Below are positions 13,725 to 27,610 of a stretch of 64,000 nt of DNA, one piece after another (the stretch's first letter is position 1; every line of letters begins with the position of its first letter). Source of the stretch: Daphnia carinata (taxonomy: Eukaryota > Arthropoda > Branchiopoda > Diplostraca > Daphniidae). Location: NCBI RefSeq assembly GCF_022539665.2, contig NC_081333.1, forward strand, positions 2,480,001-2,544,000, written 5' to 3'. The translations under genes were made by a program, and so were the position numbers. The notes under the pieces are model-generated. The model ran no database searches, had not been told where the DNA came from, and saw only the letters and a program-made list of their open reading frames with translations.

Positions 13725-14660
13725 GCTGCTGCATCAATATTTAAATATTCAATATTGCCGCCAGTTGCTTGAACGCCCATATCGTTACAATGATTGACAA
13801 ACGTTTGATCAACGTCAATCAACGACTGTGCGATCAATCAGATCGTCATTGAACATGTTGCCGCAGCAACTTCAATGTATAGAATCACATTTTCATCAAT
13901 GGGCGACCAGTCGCTTTATTTGGAGTGATTGGTGGCGACACTAATTTTATGCTGATGTGTTCGACAAGAATTCCTAGCTATACACGTTAAAGGTCGAAAT
14001 TTAAATAAACAAGAAACGAAAAATGTGTGTTTAGGACCGATCATCGTAACAAGAAAGTAGTACATAACGACTCTCTTGTTTTGACTAAAAGCTGAGCACA
14101 TTCCCCCCCCCCCCTTTTTTATTTTTTTCTGATGGGTTGAATGGCCTTTTTTGTTTACACGTTTGATACGAACGCCATAGTGTTGCTTCATCAAATCAGG
14201 AAAATAATAAATACTTGTTATGCTCATATTTACATGATTTGTTTGGAATTGATATATACAACAAGGATAGATATAGGGGATATATATGGATGGCGTCATC
14301 GATATCAATGCTCTCGTTAAAAAAAAAAAAAAAGAAAAAAAAAGAAAATAAAATAAAATAAAATCATTCTAGAACGGAAATGGAACGGGTTGCCGGAAGC
14401 AGGTTGCGATAATGATGTCGACTGGACGAGTTGTTCATTATTCTCTGCCTAACGGGCGATTCGGCAATCCGGAGTTTATATAACAAAGTCACGATTTTTA
14501 TTTTAAAAAGAATTCCTTATTCTTATTCCCTGTTAGAAAGCATTAAAAAAAAAAAAAAAAAAAGAATGTTTGGTTACACGTCAAACCGAATCAGCACTGG
14601 GCACCTTATTGAATGATCAGCTGCTACATCGATCGCCATGGCGACGCTCCATAACCGAAA

Positions 14661-14683
14661 CAGACACACACACACACACACAC
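14661..14683. repeat. (CA)n microsatellite
   Basis: CAGACACA followed by repeated CA units, about eleven in total. Confidence 0.85.
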
Positions 14684-15040
14684 GACCTTTAGTTTTTCTT
14701 TTTTTTTTTTCGCCAAATTGAATCAGTTATAGACATAAACATTGTAATGCGCCATTCATTTTGATTTGCGCACTTCTTCTTCTTTTTTTCCCAGAAATCA
14801 ATTAACGCACCGCCATTACGAACGATTTGTTTCCTTCCTTTCATTTCTGCCAACAGATTTCCTTTTTTTTTTTTTTTTGCGGAGGTGGAATCAAGATTCC
14901 GCATGAGTGCCATCTTTTTTTTATTATTTAATGGAAAGGAAAAAAAAAGTGCATTTATTGCACGCTCGTAATATGGACAAAAGGGAGAGCTATGTAACCC
15001 CCCTTCTTTCTCCCATCAACCCACACACAGCAGGGAGGGG

Positions 15041-15104
15041 AGGGGGCATGTGTGTGTGTGTCTGTGTGTGAACCACAAAATAGGGGAAAGAGAGAGAGAG
15101 AGAG
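15041..15104. repeat. (GT)n and (GA)n microsatellites
   Basis: A G-rich tract is followed by TG repeats and, about 20 bases later, an AG repeat. They lie about 0.85 kb upstream of the receptor start codon, possibly in its promoter or 5' UTR. Confidence 0.75.
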
Positions 15105-15940
15105 GCGGTACCGGGACTTTTGGCTGGGACTTGTGTGAGGGCATATAGGAAGCTGGTCGTCACGGAAATAAGTCCAGTCGGTGCACGGTCTCGCGTCAAA
15201 ACACAAGCGCACACAGAGCGAATCACTTCAACTTCGAAGCGCCACGAAAACAAGTTAGGAATCAGCAAGTTTCGTTTCAAGTGATGATTAGGAAACATTC
15301 CACCAGTTGAAAAGGACGTTTTCCCTTTCTTTTTCCCTCCAACGGGCCTTTTTATTTTTTTTTATTTTTTATTTTAATTAGGAAATTTTAAAAGGAAAGA
15401 ACAAATAAGAAAAAAAGGGACGTTATTAACAATGCAGACTCGATCGCCCGGTAGTGTCCCGCGTGTCGTGAACGACGTCATCAGTTTCCTGTTGACGACG
15501 TCGCACTTGTCCAACATTTTAACTCGTTTAATAGTCTAAGTGCTCCCCTTTTTTTGTAATTTCTATTCAAGGGAAAGGGGGGGGAGGGATTTACTAATTT
15601 TTTTTTTTTCTCGGGGAATTTTATTTTTAGTTTTTTTTTCAGTTAAAGGAATTTCAGAATTTTTTGTTTTGTTTTATTCTTTATTGACAAGGACGGATGT
15701 AACGGCTTTCAACACGGTGATGGCTACCGGATAACCCCTTTTTTAAAAATAATTTTCTCGTTGCAAATGAATTTGGAATTTATATTTTCACATTAGCGGA
15801 AAGAGAAAAAACAAAAGAAAGCCGTCCTTTGTACGACAACAGTTGGAAGCTTTGATTTGTAGACGTGTGCGTGTATCGAGTGCGTGTGTGTGTGTGTCTG
15901 CGTTAAAAAGACATTCGAGCTCGTTGCGTGGGATTTCAAG

Positions 15941-16445
15941 ATGGCGTACAACTCTTCAATCGGGACGGAACAGGAGCAACAGTCGGTCATTGGAGACGCG
16001 GGGCTTGTCAGCGCGTCCAACGGCGTCTTGATAACGACAAGCGAAACGACATCGGTGGCCGTCGAAGCATCGGTGGATAGCTTGTTCCAGTGGACCACGA
16101 TCGCCGAATCGTCAACGTTCGGCCTAATCTGGCTAACGGCCGTTATCGGCAACGGACTCATCACGTGTACCCTACTCCGCAGGGGCCTCCTCACTCATCC
16201 GTCCAACAGGTTAGTTATATATATTATTTTTTTTTAATATTTTTTTTTCCTTGGACTTTGGAATAAGAGGATTGTTCTATCCGGAAGAAAGCCGAAGCGT
16301 TGGATGTGATACAAGTGAAAGCCGGCCTTCTTTTGGGGGAAGGGGATAGACAATTGAGAAACGGCTTAAAGCGGGGAGATTTGCTCCGTTCTGATTGACG
16401 GATTAAATGAGAAAGAAATCAGATTCTTGGTAGGCTATCATTAAG

Positions 16446-16476
<31 letters not shown>

Positions 16477-19400
16477 GACAAGGTCTTTCTCAGAATTTCA
16501 AAAAAAAAAAAAAAAAATACGTGACACCTCAAGAGAGATGTTTCTCGTGCACCAGCCTTGAGATATAAAAATGAAAACTCGCCTTCTATTCCAAGGGCAT
16601 TGGGACACCGGGATCGTTGTTGGTTTAGCAAAAAAAAAATAACGAGCCTGACATAACGCGAAAAGATATGTTTTTATTCGAGAACTTGAGACGAGCGTTA
16701 TACCTTATATCGTAAATAGAACGCGATCCTGCTAGACTTAATTGTATGTATATATACTTCAGGATCCCTGGCGAAGTGTATAACCCCGGAAGAAGAGAAC
16801 CTGATTACACATCCCCCATCAGCAATCTAGCAGAGTTCATTGATCTTCCTCTTATTATTACGACTATATCTATAATTGCCCTTTTTTTTTATTGTAGCAC
16901 AGCAGCAGCAGCTCTATAGTGTGGCCAGCCAATCGATATTCGTTTTTTTATTAGAGACATTGTCTTTTAATTGAAGGGGAAAAAAAAATGATTCATTTAT
17001 GATCAGTTGCGTCTGGGCTCATCATTGCTATTCTCCAGTATAAACACGGACCGTTTGACATCCCCGAGTTTTTCTTTTTTGTTTAAGAAATTGAATGTTT
17101 GGACCAACGTAAGTCTTTCGATCTGCGCTGAATCAAGATTTGGCTTGTTGATTTTTGGCCAACTTGTTCTCCCTCATCAGCGCGAAATTCTTTTCGGAAC
17201 AGCCATAAAAATGATTGAGAAAATTCGTTCGTAGCCGAAACATTTTGGCAAACGTCTCTGGAAAAAAAACAAAACAAAAAACAAGCAGCTGGTTGACACG
17301 TATATAAAGGAATCACACAAGCGTTCATCGCAAGAAAATGGCAAACGCGATAGTGTAACGTGAATAAGTAATCTTATACGCTACACTGGCCGAAATTGCG
17401 AAATAGGATGGGCTATTATTATGCAACATTATACCACGACGAGAATACCAAACCATTTCGTTTTTTTTTGTTTTTGTTTTACGTAAACTTTTGCACACGG
17501 CCGGTCTGAAAAGAAGCTTCCGAATGACCAAGGACTCGTTTTTTTTTTTCTCCATTGCCTTACGTCATTCAGGAAAAGTGAGAAAGAAGAGGAATAGAGC
17601 ACACAAAGAAAAATCACATTTTTTTTTTTTTGCCTTTGAAATGAATTAATATTATTCAAGGATTTTCTGGAAACAATTGAAAAACAAAAAAAAAAAAAAG
17701 AAAAAGGGCCATACTCATGAAAAATGCATATCTCTCAAACCATTTAAAATAAAGTGTGAAGAATATAAATGTGGAAGAAAACAAAAAGAAGAAGAGACTG
17801 ATGGCCCAGCAATGTATAGGCAAGATGAATGCACGGCTTTTTTTCATGAAGTGGCCCAGTCTTCGTGCTCTACATCGGAGAGGCCTGCGGACGGGATAGG
17901 CCAATCGATTGCGTCTCCCTCCTGTGTATGTAACAATGCAGGGCAAATTAAAATATTCAAATCGATACCGTGTTGTATGTACGTTCTTGCGATGCGCCAA
18001 TCACGACAGCCTTGAAGCAATTGCGTTCCATCCAGAAGAAAGAAAAAAAAAAAAAAAACATTTCTTACAGATTCAAATCACAAAGTTTGGCTCTTGTCAG
18101 TACCTCGCCTATAGCGATTTGCATATGCGGAAATTTTTCGAAATCACGGCTCCTATTTTGTCCTGTGGATTTTTGATTAGAAAATGCCGAAAGGCCATCG
18201 CATTTCTCAGCGCATCCCGCCCAGTCACGGACACCTCGTCTATTTCCACCTTTTCTTTTTTTAAATTTTATTATTATTATTTTGCTCGTCTTTTCGTCCA
18301 TCTTTAAAAGATCATTACTTTTGAGTTTCTCACCTTTTCTTATTTCGTCAATCAATCCCCCCCACCCCAACTCGGTATGGCATGTTCCAGTTGACACTGC
18401 AAACTGTCGCTAACGGAGATACGACGATGATGAATCGAATCGAAAACGGAGCGAATGCACTCGACGTTTTGGCTTTGTTAAAAAAATTTCATTTTTTCTT
18501 TTTGGCTGGACATTTATGGCGTTAAGGAATGCATTATTCTTTTTTTTTTCTTTTCTCTCTCTCCCTCTTTTATAAATGATACAAAAAACAAAAATCTAAT
18601 TGTTTTTGTCAATCAGAAAATGAGTTGACAGTCCAATTACGCATATAGGGTAATGTGCATTTTGAAACTGCTTGACGATGATGTTGCGGAATTTCTTCTT
18701 CAAAGATCGTGCAAATCGTCCCGCAAAAGAGAGGCCCGTGGATGGCATTCCCTTCGAGTTTTGAGATTGATTCGCACCCGCCATTTTTGAAATATGATAC
18801 GGTTCCGGAGAACGAAAAAGAGACACGAAACGTGCCACTCTTATGCGGAAAACATTATTATTTATTTATTTATTTGTTTTTTTTTTTTCAAATCAATTTT
18901 AAATAAAGAAAAATTTTAAGACGGATTATTGGCGGAAGTTGGTCCGGAAATGAGACGGACTTTTGTATACGCACCGGATATGTTTATTATAACGCGCTTT
19001 TAGAATTGCGCTATTTATGTATATGTTTTTGCTATTTCAACGGTGTTTATGTTTCCAAGTACATCGGTGACCTTGTGTGCTGGGCAGCAGTTATTTTATT
19101 TTATTTAATTTTTTTTTTTTTTCCCGGTCTCTTCTTTCTTTCTGTTTCTCCATTTCTGTGAACTGGACATTAGACAAGTGACACAACAAGATAATGTGCT
19201 TTTATCTTTGGAAGAAAGAAAAAAAAAAAAAAAGAAACACGAGTTTGTTGTGTCTCTTCCTTTCCCGGTTTCCTCTACACACTGCCGTTGTTTTTTCTTT
19301 TTTCTTTGCCCTTTTTGATTGATTTATCGTGAATTTTCTCCCATTGGTTTTCGCATCATTCTCCGTGCATCTCTCGTTTTGCTTTCACAAAAACAAAAGA

Positions 19401-21175
19401 CAATCGTGTTTTTTTTTTTTTTTATTTATTTATCTTCGAAGCGCGTTTAAAGACAACCAATTGACACGCTGAAGCCCCAGACACAAACAGACACGGGACA
19501 GCTGTTCCACGTCCTTGAAATCGAAAGAGAGAGGTTAGTTATAACCTTCCAAAGTGAGGAAGTGTTTAGCGTGATTGTGTGTGTCTTTTTTTTTTTCTTT
19601 ACAATCTACAGAGGCTAGATTAATGTGCTTTAAGTCGTTCTAGAAAATTTCGAGAAAAACCAGGAAATGATTTCCCAAAAGAAAATGCACTTTATGATGA
19701 ATGATTTTTCAATTGACAAAACAATAAAAAAACAAAAACAAATGCAAATTTAAAATGATCCATAAATCGGTGACTTGTCTTTATTAGTTTTGTCTCTATC
19801 ACACCGAAATGGCTAGAGTCAACGAAGGTTACGCAGGTGTCCTCGCCCCCTGTTTGACACACACACACACACAAGTCTATGGAACAAAAAAAAAAAGAGT
19901 CTTGCGTGGGCGAATACAGGGCGGGGCGGAAGGAAACTATAAATCTGTGTGGGCTTTTCTACAAGCTCTCCGTCTTCCTTTTGGGTGCATTATTGTTGAT
20001 CTGGACGTTCTTGACGTCTTAGCAGGAAATCAATCTTTGGGCTTCTGATTTCTCAAGGTGAGTTAATTGAATGGGCGGGTTAAAAATTGGAACAACAAAA
20101 GGGCATTTTCATGTCGGTATGTTATAGATATTGACATTCTTGGCATTGATTCTAAATAAGAAAAAAATGATTTGCTCTTTTTTTTTTCCCTTTTCAATCA
20201 AGAGAGACGAAAAGATTTGATGATACAATCATTTCTTGTTCTTTTTTTTTGTGTGTGTTGCGTTCCAGCAACAGACAGGTCTCTCCATCGTATTTCTTTT
20301 TAAGGTTTGAAAAATTGTAGTCCGTCCTTGAAACAAACAAAAAAAAAATCACTTCGTCTATATGATCGAATTCCATCCCCACCCAAGAAAAAGAAACGCG
20401 AATGGAACACGACACTTTTTCCTAAACACATATTACAAAATATTTGCAAACACTTACCGCGCTCTATTTTCGAATCACAGCAAAAAAAAAACCGCACCCC
20501 TTGTCATGTTTCTTTCCTCTCATCGACCTCAACATATTTAATTGTTGTTTTCTTTCATTAAATTCACGCCCCTGCCGAAAGAACAATCCGGAAGGGATAC
20601 CACTTGATGAGCTCTTTTTATTTTAAATTAAATAATAATGATAATTGAAAGAAAAAAAAAAAATAGCCTTGAAAGTGTTTCAATACAACACGTCTGCCGA
20701 TAACGGTGAATAGGAGATGGCTCTTCCATCACTCGGTGCTCATCTGCATATAATGCGATATCCCCAACAACCTCGGGCAGCCAAAAAGAAATAAATAAAA
20801 ACAGTGTCTCAACTCGCTTCTTCGACACTGGTCCATCCAATCGTGAAACGTCGAATGACACACGAGCAAATTCACGCGAGTATCGCGGCAGAGAACACGC
20901 GAAACATTTCCATATTCCTGTTTCTGTATTTTTTTTGGGGGGGGATATTTCTTTTAAACGTAACACACACGTGTGTGAGTAAGAGACCATAGATCTTAGC
21001 CTCGTTAAAAACGAAACACACAGTCACCTTCACACGTCAGTTTTTTTGTTTTTCATTTATGTATATACGAGTTGGGTTTGGCTTTTGCCGTGTTTTTGTT
21101 TGAACTTGAAACGTTCAACAAATGCCACAATAAAAACGGCAACGCCCGCCCCATCAGATTTGCATTAAAAGAAGA

Positions 21176-21207
<32 letters not shown>

Positions 21208-24200
21208 TTGACGTTTAGGAAGACGGTAGAAAACAGATTTTTTTGCTGTCTCGGCTCTGTGATTATCAGTTACCGACATTGTGTCTTGTGATGGCTTTGC
21301 TAAATTTCTTTTTGATTGTTGAGTTCGTTGTGATGGATAATAAGACGAGCGCGTTTGGCCGCAACTCGTTTTCTTCCGCGCGCGCAAAAAAAAAAAAAAA
21401 ATAAGAAGCGCGATAAGGAAACATCGTTAGACATTGATCAATGACGATCAGCATCTCATTTTTTTTTTTTTTTGTGTTATGTCGATAACAAAATCAACTG
21501 ATCATCTTTTTCACGCGGAAAAAAAAAATCGCAATGTTTTTTTTTTCTCACGAACGACTCACGTTCCTTTTTTTTTAATATTTTTTCATTGAAAGAAGAA
21601 CTCGTTTATTATATACGAGCATCGTTTGATATTCTTCGCTAGTCGTAAACAAAAACACATTGAAAAAGAAACGCATTTACATGTGCGTCAAACTTGGCAC
21701 GTGTTTTGTGATGTTGTTTCGATATTTTTAAAACACCTGAATTCTTTCTTCTCGTGATTTACGGTAGAGACGAAGTGAAAAAGAAAAAAAGGGCCAGCAA
21801 TAAAAACAGAAAAAAAATAAAAATAGGGGGAAGCCGGTAGCGCAATTGCGAATCAAAATGTGCGTCAAAAACAGCCGGCCACACGCCGACCTTTTCATTA
21901 TCGGCCTTATATTACCGTCAATCAATAGGCGATCGTATAACATTGACCTTATATGGTTATACACACGCCTGTATTGTTTAAAAACATTTTTTTTTTCTTG
22001 AAATTTTACTTGACCCCAAGTGCGATACAACATCCTGGCCCAACTATTTGGCACATTCGATTATTTATCAGCTGTGTCTATTAAAATCTCGAAAGATGTT
22101 TGTAAAATTTCCAAAAAAATAAGATTACATTATATTTACGTAACACAGGACTAAATATATTTTTATTTATTGTTCGAGAATGCAAGAAAAAAAAAAAAAA
22201 ACAACAACAACAAAAAAACAACGAAAATGCCTCTATGCGCCAGCTGATGTTCACTTGGCTCCAGACTTGCCCGCCCTGGAGCTGGGCCCCTTTTTTTTTT
22301 TTTTCTCTTCATCTCTGTGCACCGTACATCCGAATGATGGATGGCGGGTCTAATAAGACGCGTCTAGATGATTTATTTACAACGTCCATTTTTTTTTTTT
22401 TTTTGTTCTTCGTTATACTTATTAGCTGGGCTCTTGCGTATACGCATACCTTTTGTTTCTTTGGCCCTGTTTGAAAAAAACAAAACAAATGTCAAATTCT
22501 TTGTTCCTTTCGAGGGAAAAAAAAAAGAAAAAGAAATTCAGGGCCCTGACAGCAGAGCGTCTGATATTTATTCCAGGAATACGTGTGTGTCTGTGCGTAT
22601 CTGGAGAATGTTCCATGCTCTTCTTCGATGGTGTGTCTATTTGTTTTTCTATTCGTGAATCAAAAGTGCGTTTATTTAAAGGCAGGAAATAAAAAAAAAA
22701 AAAAAAAATAGAATCATTATTTATGGAAACTCTCTCTGTTATTATTGACCCGTTGATTTCATTTCTTTTTCTCCGCCCGCAGATTGGTGTTTAGCGTGAC
22801 GCTGAGCAATTTGATCTTCTCCTTTTGCGTCTTCCCCTGCATCCTCGTCTCGTCCATCAAACAGCAGTGGATCTTCGGCTCCGTTTGGTGTTACATCAAC
22901 GCCTTCTTCACCATTTTGGTAAGGTCCTATACGTCGTGCCATAGCCCGTAATAATAACAGTAGAACCGTACAACCAACTGGATTTATCTATACACATACT
23001 TTGAATTATTATTATCGCGATTATTGTTATTATATACGGCGTCCACTGGGCGGTTTTTGAAAAAAAAAAAAAAATGGGGTCGCTTTTTAAAAAATGTTAT
23101 TCGAATATGATTCATTGCGTCCAGACGTTCGTGTTTTTTTTTTTTTATATCTTATGGCTCAAAGGCATTTCTAAAAAGAAAATCTTAATTTTTTTTTTTT
23201 TTTTCCCCAAACAAATTTTGATTGATTTAGGTAACGGTGGCCAGTTCAGCAACTCTTGCAGCCATCGCTCTCGATCGGTGAGTGTTTCTTCAATTTTTAT
23301 TATTTTTAATAGTCTGTGCCTTTTTCAACGCCAGATGTTATAAAAAAAAAAAAAAAAAAGAAAATTATAGATAGTTGATGTCGTAAACTATACAAAGTAG
23401 TAGTAAAAAATATAGATGTATACACACATCATTCCGCTATTGGATATAGTTGGGAATCAGCGTGACCGCGTTGGGCATCGTATCGTAAAAACAAGAAATG
23501 TGAGGCCAACACGGGCCTTTTTCTCTTGTTTGTGCTGCATCAATGACGAGTGACTCATTTCTTTTTTGGGGGCGATTCGAAAGAAAAAGAAAAAAAAAAA
23601 GGGGGAATTCTTTTGTGTCGAGGTAGATACGACAAAACACTTGATAAATCGAGCTATGAAAATTTGCATATTAAAAGGGAGGACACGGTCCACCGATCGG
23701 CACACATTTCTCCAACTGTCAATTCGACATGCAAGTCTGAATTGGGGACGTGTCTCGTCGATTGTTTTTCGAAACAAAAATCTATAAAAATAGAAGAACT
23801 TCACAAAACCGGTCCTACACGTAGAGGTCTGATTGCAGGTTACACGCAATCATCATCTCTCCAGTATGATGAGATCCTTTTGTTCTTTCTCCCAACTAAT
23901 TACAGCGTATTGTATACACTCACGCGGGATCGTGTTCTTAAATCTCCCAAGTGCGCAGTCTACATTGCGTCCCCACAACAGCCCACTATAATTTGTCGTC
24001 GTCCGAAATTTAATTGTTCCAACTAAAGGTCGAGAGTCTGCGAGCTTTTAGGGCAATCAAGTGAGAGCTTTTAACCTATTATTAGATCCACTAAAATTGC
24101 AATTAGGTGAATGAAGTGGGCCTATTGTGACGTGCGTATAGAACCTTGAACGAGGTTATTATCCCGATCCATTGCTCCACCACTCACGACGTGCTGTGCA

Positions 24201-27200
24201 CGGATGACGTCATTGACAAGTCGACAGCTGGCAATTAGTTTAATCGTTTGCCACTCGTTTTAAATCTCGTCACTGTAAAGAGAAAGAAGAAAAAAAAAAA
24301 ACGAAACATTCCTGTTCCATAACGTCCGTTGAGACTCGCTCAATCTGACAGGTTGGAAATGCCACCAGCTGGACGGCCTGTGTCGTGAAAGAAAGACAGA
24401 AATATTCTGTCTCGAGACACGAGAGAAACGCTCATTCATATTCAACAGTTTCCCAACATCAAAACCATTAGGAAGGTGGAGCAGAGAGGTCACCGTCACA
24501 CTGCATACCACTCATGAATAAATCAGAAAACCAATATGGTCCCTCTTTTTTTTTTTTTTTTTTTTTTTTCTTTCATCTTTTTTTTTTTTAGTTCGTCAAG
24601 GGGCTCGTGTCTACGAGAGAAGAAAAAAAAAACAAGAAGTTACGCACATCTTAAAAGGAGAGATATGCGACGACATATATAGAGGGATGGGCGCCCATTA
24701 AATTGCGTTTTGTTGAAGACTCTACGTTTGATCAAACGGAGGGACACGCCCTTTTTTTCGTGTGGCAAAAAAAGAAAAAGAGGATACATAAAGTTGTAGC
24801 AAATGGAAAGAACAAGAAATTTATTTCATTTTTTTTTTCTTGTTATAAATCATGTAGTATAGTCGACGGCTGCTGATTATGGCCAACGTATTGGACGTGG
24901 TCCAGTTGGGGAGAGACGCTGTCCAGCATCTCGACGTGCATAAACATCCATTTACTAAAGCGCTCAAAAAAAAAAAATTGATATGGTGACCTTTTCAATT
25001 TGTTTTTCGTTTATCCCTTTGCACATTGTTTTCTTCAATCGAAATTAAACGATTTCATTTTGAGCTTTCCAAAATTTATAGGACGATATCTAATACGTCA
25101 ATTGAGACTATCGTTGGTTTTTAGCACCCAGTTTCGGAATGATGGTGGCGCCGACGTTTTTAGTTTATTAGCCATTTCTAGTCACGTCGTCCCTTGTCTA
25201 ATGCCAAAAACAGACACACGAGAAAATAAGGACGACGTGTTAATGATTTAATGGCTTGAATCGACCACACTTTTCATAACGCATCAGGTTCATCATGAGG
25301 GTATAACCACTCCTACCTCTCACCTAATTCCCTCTTCCCCCTCCCCCCCTCCAAAAAAAAAAAAATCAGTTAGAAAAGACGCAAGAGACACTTCGCGTTG
25401 TCTCCAAAAAAAAACACTCGGGAAAAGATGCACACGGTGTATAATGTATTTATTTATAAGTACAAGCAAACAGCAGGTCTAAGAATAGGATCATACGTTC
25501 CAGACTAAACAAGCAGCTCGCAAAGTTGGCCTACAACGTGAAAATGACGGCAAGGTCGTGCGTCTTCTGCTGCGGGACACGACCTTCAGTGTGTATAGCT
25601 GTTTTTTTTTTCTTTTATTAATTATGTCTATACGCAGACGGTAGCCGCAGAAAAGAAAACGGACCTCACCTGACGTCCCAACCGCCCATGTCTTGTTTTC
25701 TTCCTTTTCTTTTTCCCGAGCTTTTTGTTCGTGGAATTTATGATGAACTGCGTTGCGGGCGAAATATTAGAGACTCAACTAGTGTGTAGTTAGATAAAAA
25801 GATCGATTGGATATCCATAGACGGTCACGCGGTAGAGGTAAAGAATATTTTTTTTGATCACCTAATATGGTCATCAGCTGAGATATTAAAAAGACGATGA
25901 AGAGCGCGGGGCCAAACGCAAAGGCGGCCGTCATTGATTTTTTTTTTTTTTTTTTTTTTTATGAAACAGCCATTGTGACGGCGAAATGAACGACAGGTCC
26001 ATCTAAAATGTGAGATTTTGAAATTGATTTGACTATTTTTATTTTCTCAGGTATTTCGCCATCGTCCGGCCGATGCAGTACTCGCGCAAGATGACGCGCA
26101 ACCGGGCCAACGGCCTCCTCATCTTCGCTTGGTGTTTGGGACTCGTCTGCGCTCTACCTCCTCTATTCGGATGGTCGACGTATGTATATCTTGTCCATTT
26201 CTGGGAGAGGGAGGAAATGAAAATCGAACGCTTATTTATTGAGATAACCAATCAATATCGCATTGTTCGATGCCAACATTTGTGAAATGGCCAGCGGATC
26301 GGACGGGGAAGACGTTTCATGTACATTAACATTCTTTTCGTTCGCCGTGTGACCTTCGTTCCCTTCCCAATCTCTACAAGACTTATCTATTGTAAATGTA
26401 ACACGTATAAGAGACGGAATCTAGAAAGGCCATCCATCTCTCTATCGTTTGATAAGTCCGCCGCGTTTCCTGTGTACATAAGGCCGCCTTTTATAGAACA
26501 GCACCTGATGCTTTTCCCCCGCAAAGTTTAAAAATAGACCTTCATTTATCTTCTCTTCTTCAAAAGAGCGCTGTTAATTATTTAGCTAGAGGCCTTCATT
26601 AATAGCCAACCGAGAACAATGAATCAATTCATTCAAAATTGCGAGATTGGCGACAATTGCGCTCAATTTCTTTTTTTTTTTTTTAACCCTGGCCTGTAAA
26701 TTAGCCATTTTTCATTTTTCTTGAATATAAATTGAAATTAAAAAAAAAAACAAAAAAAAAAACACAGGTTCAAAAATGTTTTCTCCGTTAGCCGAGCCTT
26801 TTATGCACAAGTGCGCAGCTTTCATAAAAGAGGGACATGACCCCAAAAATGTATTCTTTTCTCTTTGGCCAGTGTTCTTATTGCGCATTTTCGACTGGCA
26901 AAATAACTTCGTGAGTGGCGCCTTCGCAGGTGTCTGAACGATAAGCGCTCCATCTTTCATAGAGACGCACTTGTTATACATTTAATGAGCCATATTTTTG
27001 TTAACGTCTTTAGCTGTTTTGTTTTTTGTTAAGAGCCGAAGAACAAAAGCGCACGATAGCGCCCGCGATTCTTATGAGAGCAAGTTGTTTACAACCGTTA
27101 ACTGCATAGAGAGAGAGAGAAAAACAACATCTGCGATGAGACCAAACGATCGTTTAATGGACGAACGCAAAGAGTCGAAAATGAATGGCTTCACCAGTGG

Positions 27201-27579
27201 CTGTTTACGTGCCTTCATTTTTTCTTTCTCCAATGGAGATATTTTCGTTTAAATATGGCCCTTGTTCTGCAATTTTTTTTTTAAGAGCGCCGGTCGTTAA
27301 AGTCGAATCTTATTGTTGTCTCCCTTAGAAAAAGAAAAAGAAGAACGTTCACTTAATTGCTGAACTATTTTAGTATTCAACAGTGTCTAATGTAAAACGT
27401 TCATTTTCTGTTTCGCGAAGGCTCTGATTTTGTAATTAGGGAGCTCGTCGGGACGAGCCATTTGAATACGCAAATATTTTCGCACACAAAAATCTATTTC
27501 ATTTTTACATTCTATGATGTAATTCCTGCCTGACGCTTTGGCAAGTCGTTGATGTAGGTCTAGGGCCTCTGTCAGTTTT

Positions 27580-27610
<31 letters not shown>

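Larger units (their letters stand above)
5427..15940. other. Long noncoding, low-complexity region upstream of the receptor gene
   Basis: Ten kilobases lie between the PELP1 start and the receptor start. Both strands were read. Open stretches here are driven by poly-T/poly-A (Phe/Lys runs) and simple repeats, and none has a family motif or a consistent set of splice sites. The DNA is dense in T or A runs of 10-20, with (GA)n, (CT)n, (CA)n and G/C homopolymers. It must contain the promoters and 5' UTRs of the two flanking genes, which are transcribed away from each other, but no TATA box or start site can be assigned with confidence. Confidence 0.6.

Noticed and set aside
6170-15740. Many short open frames upstream of the receptor
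   Set aside because: They are rich in Phe or Lys from poly-T/poly-A and in Arg/Glu from (GA)n. No motif or consistent exon structure was found.
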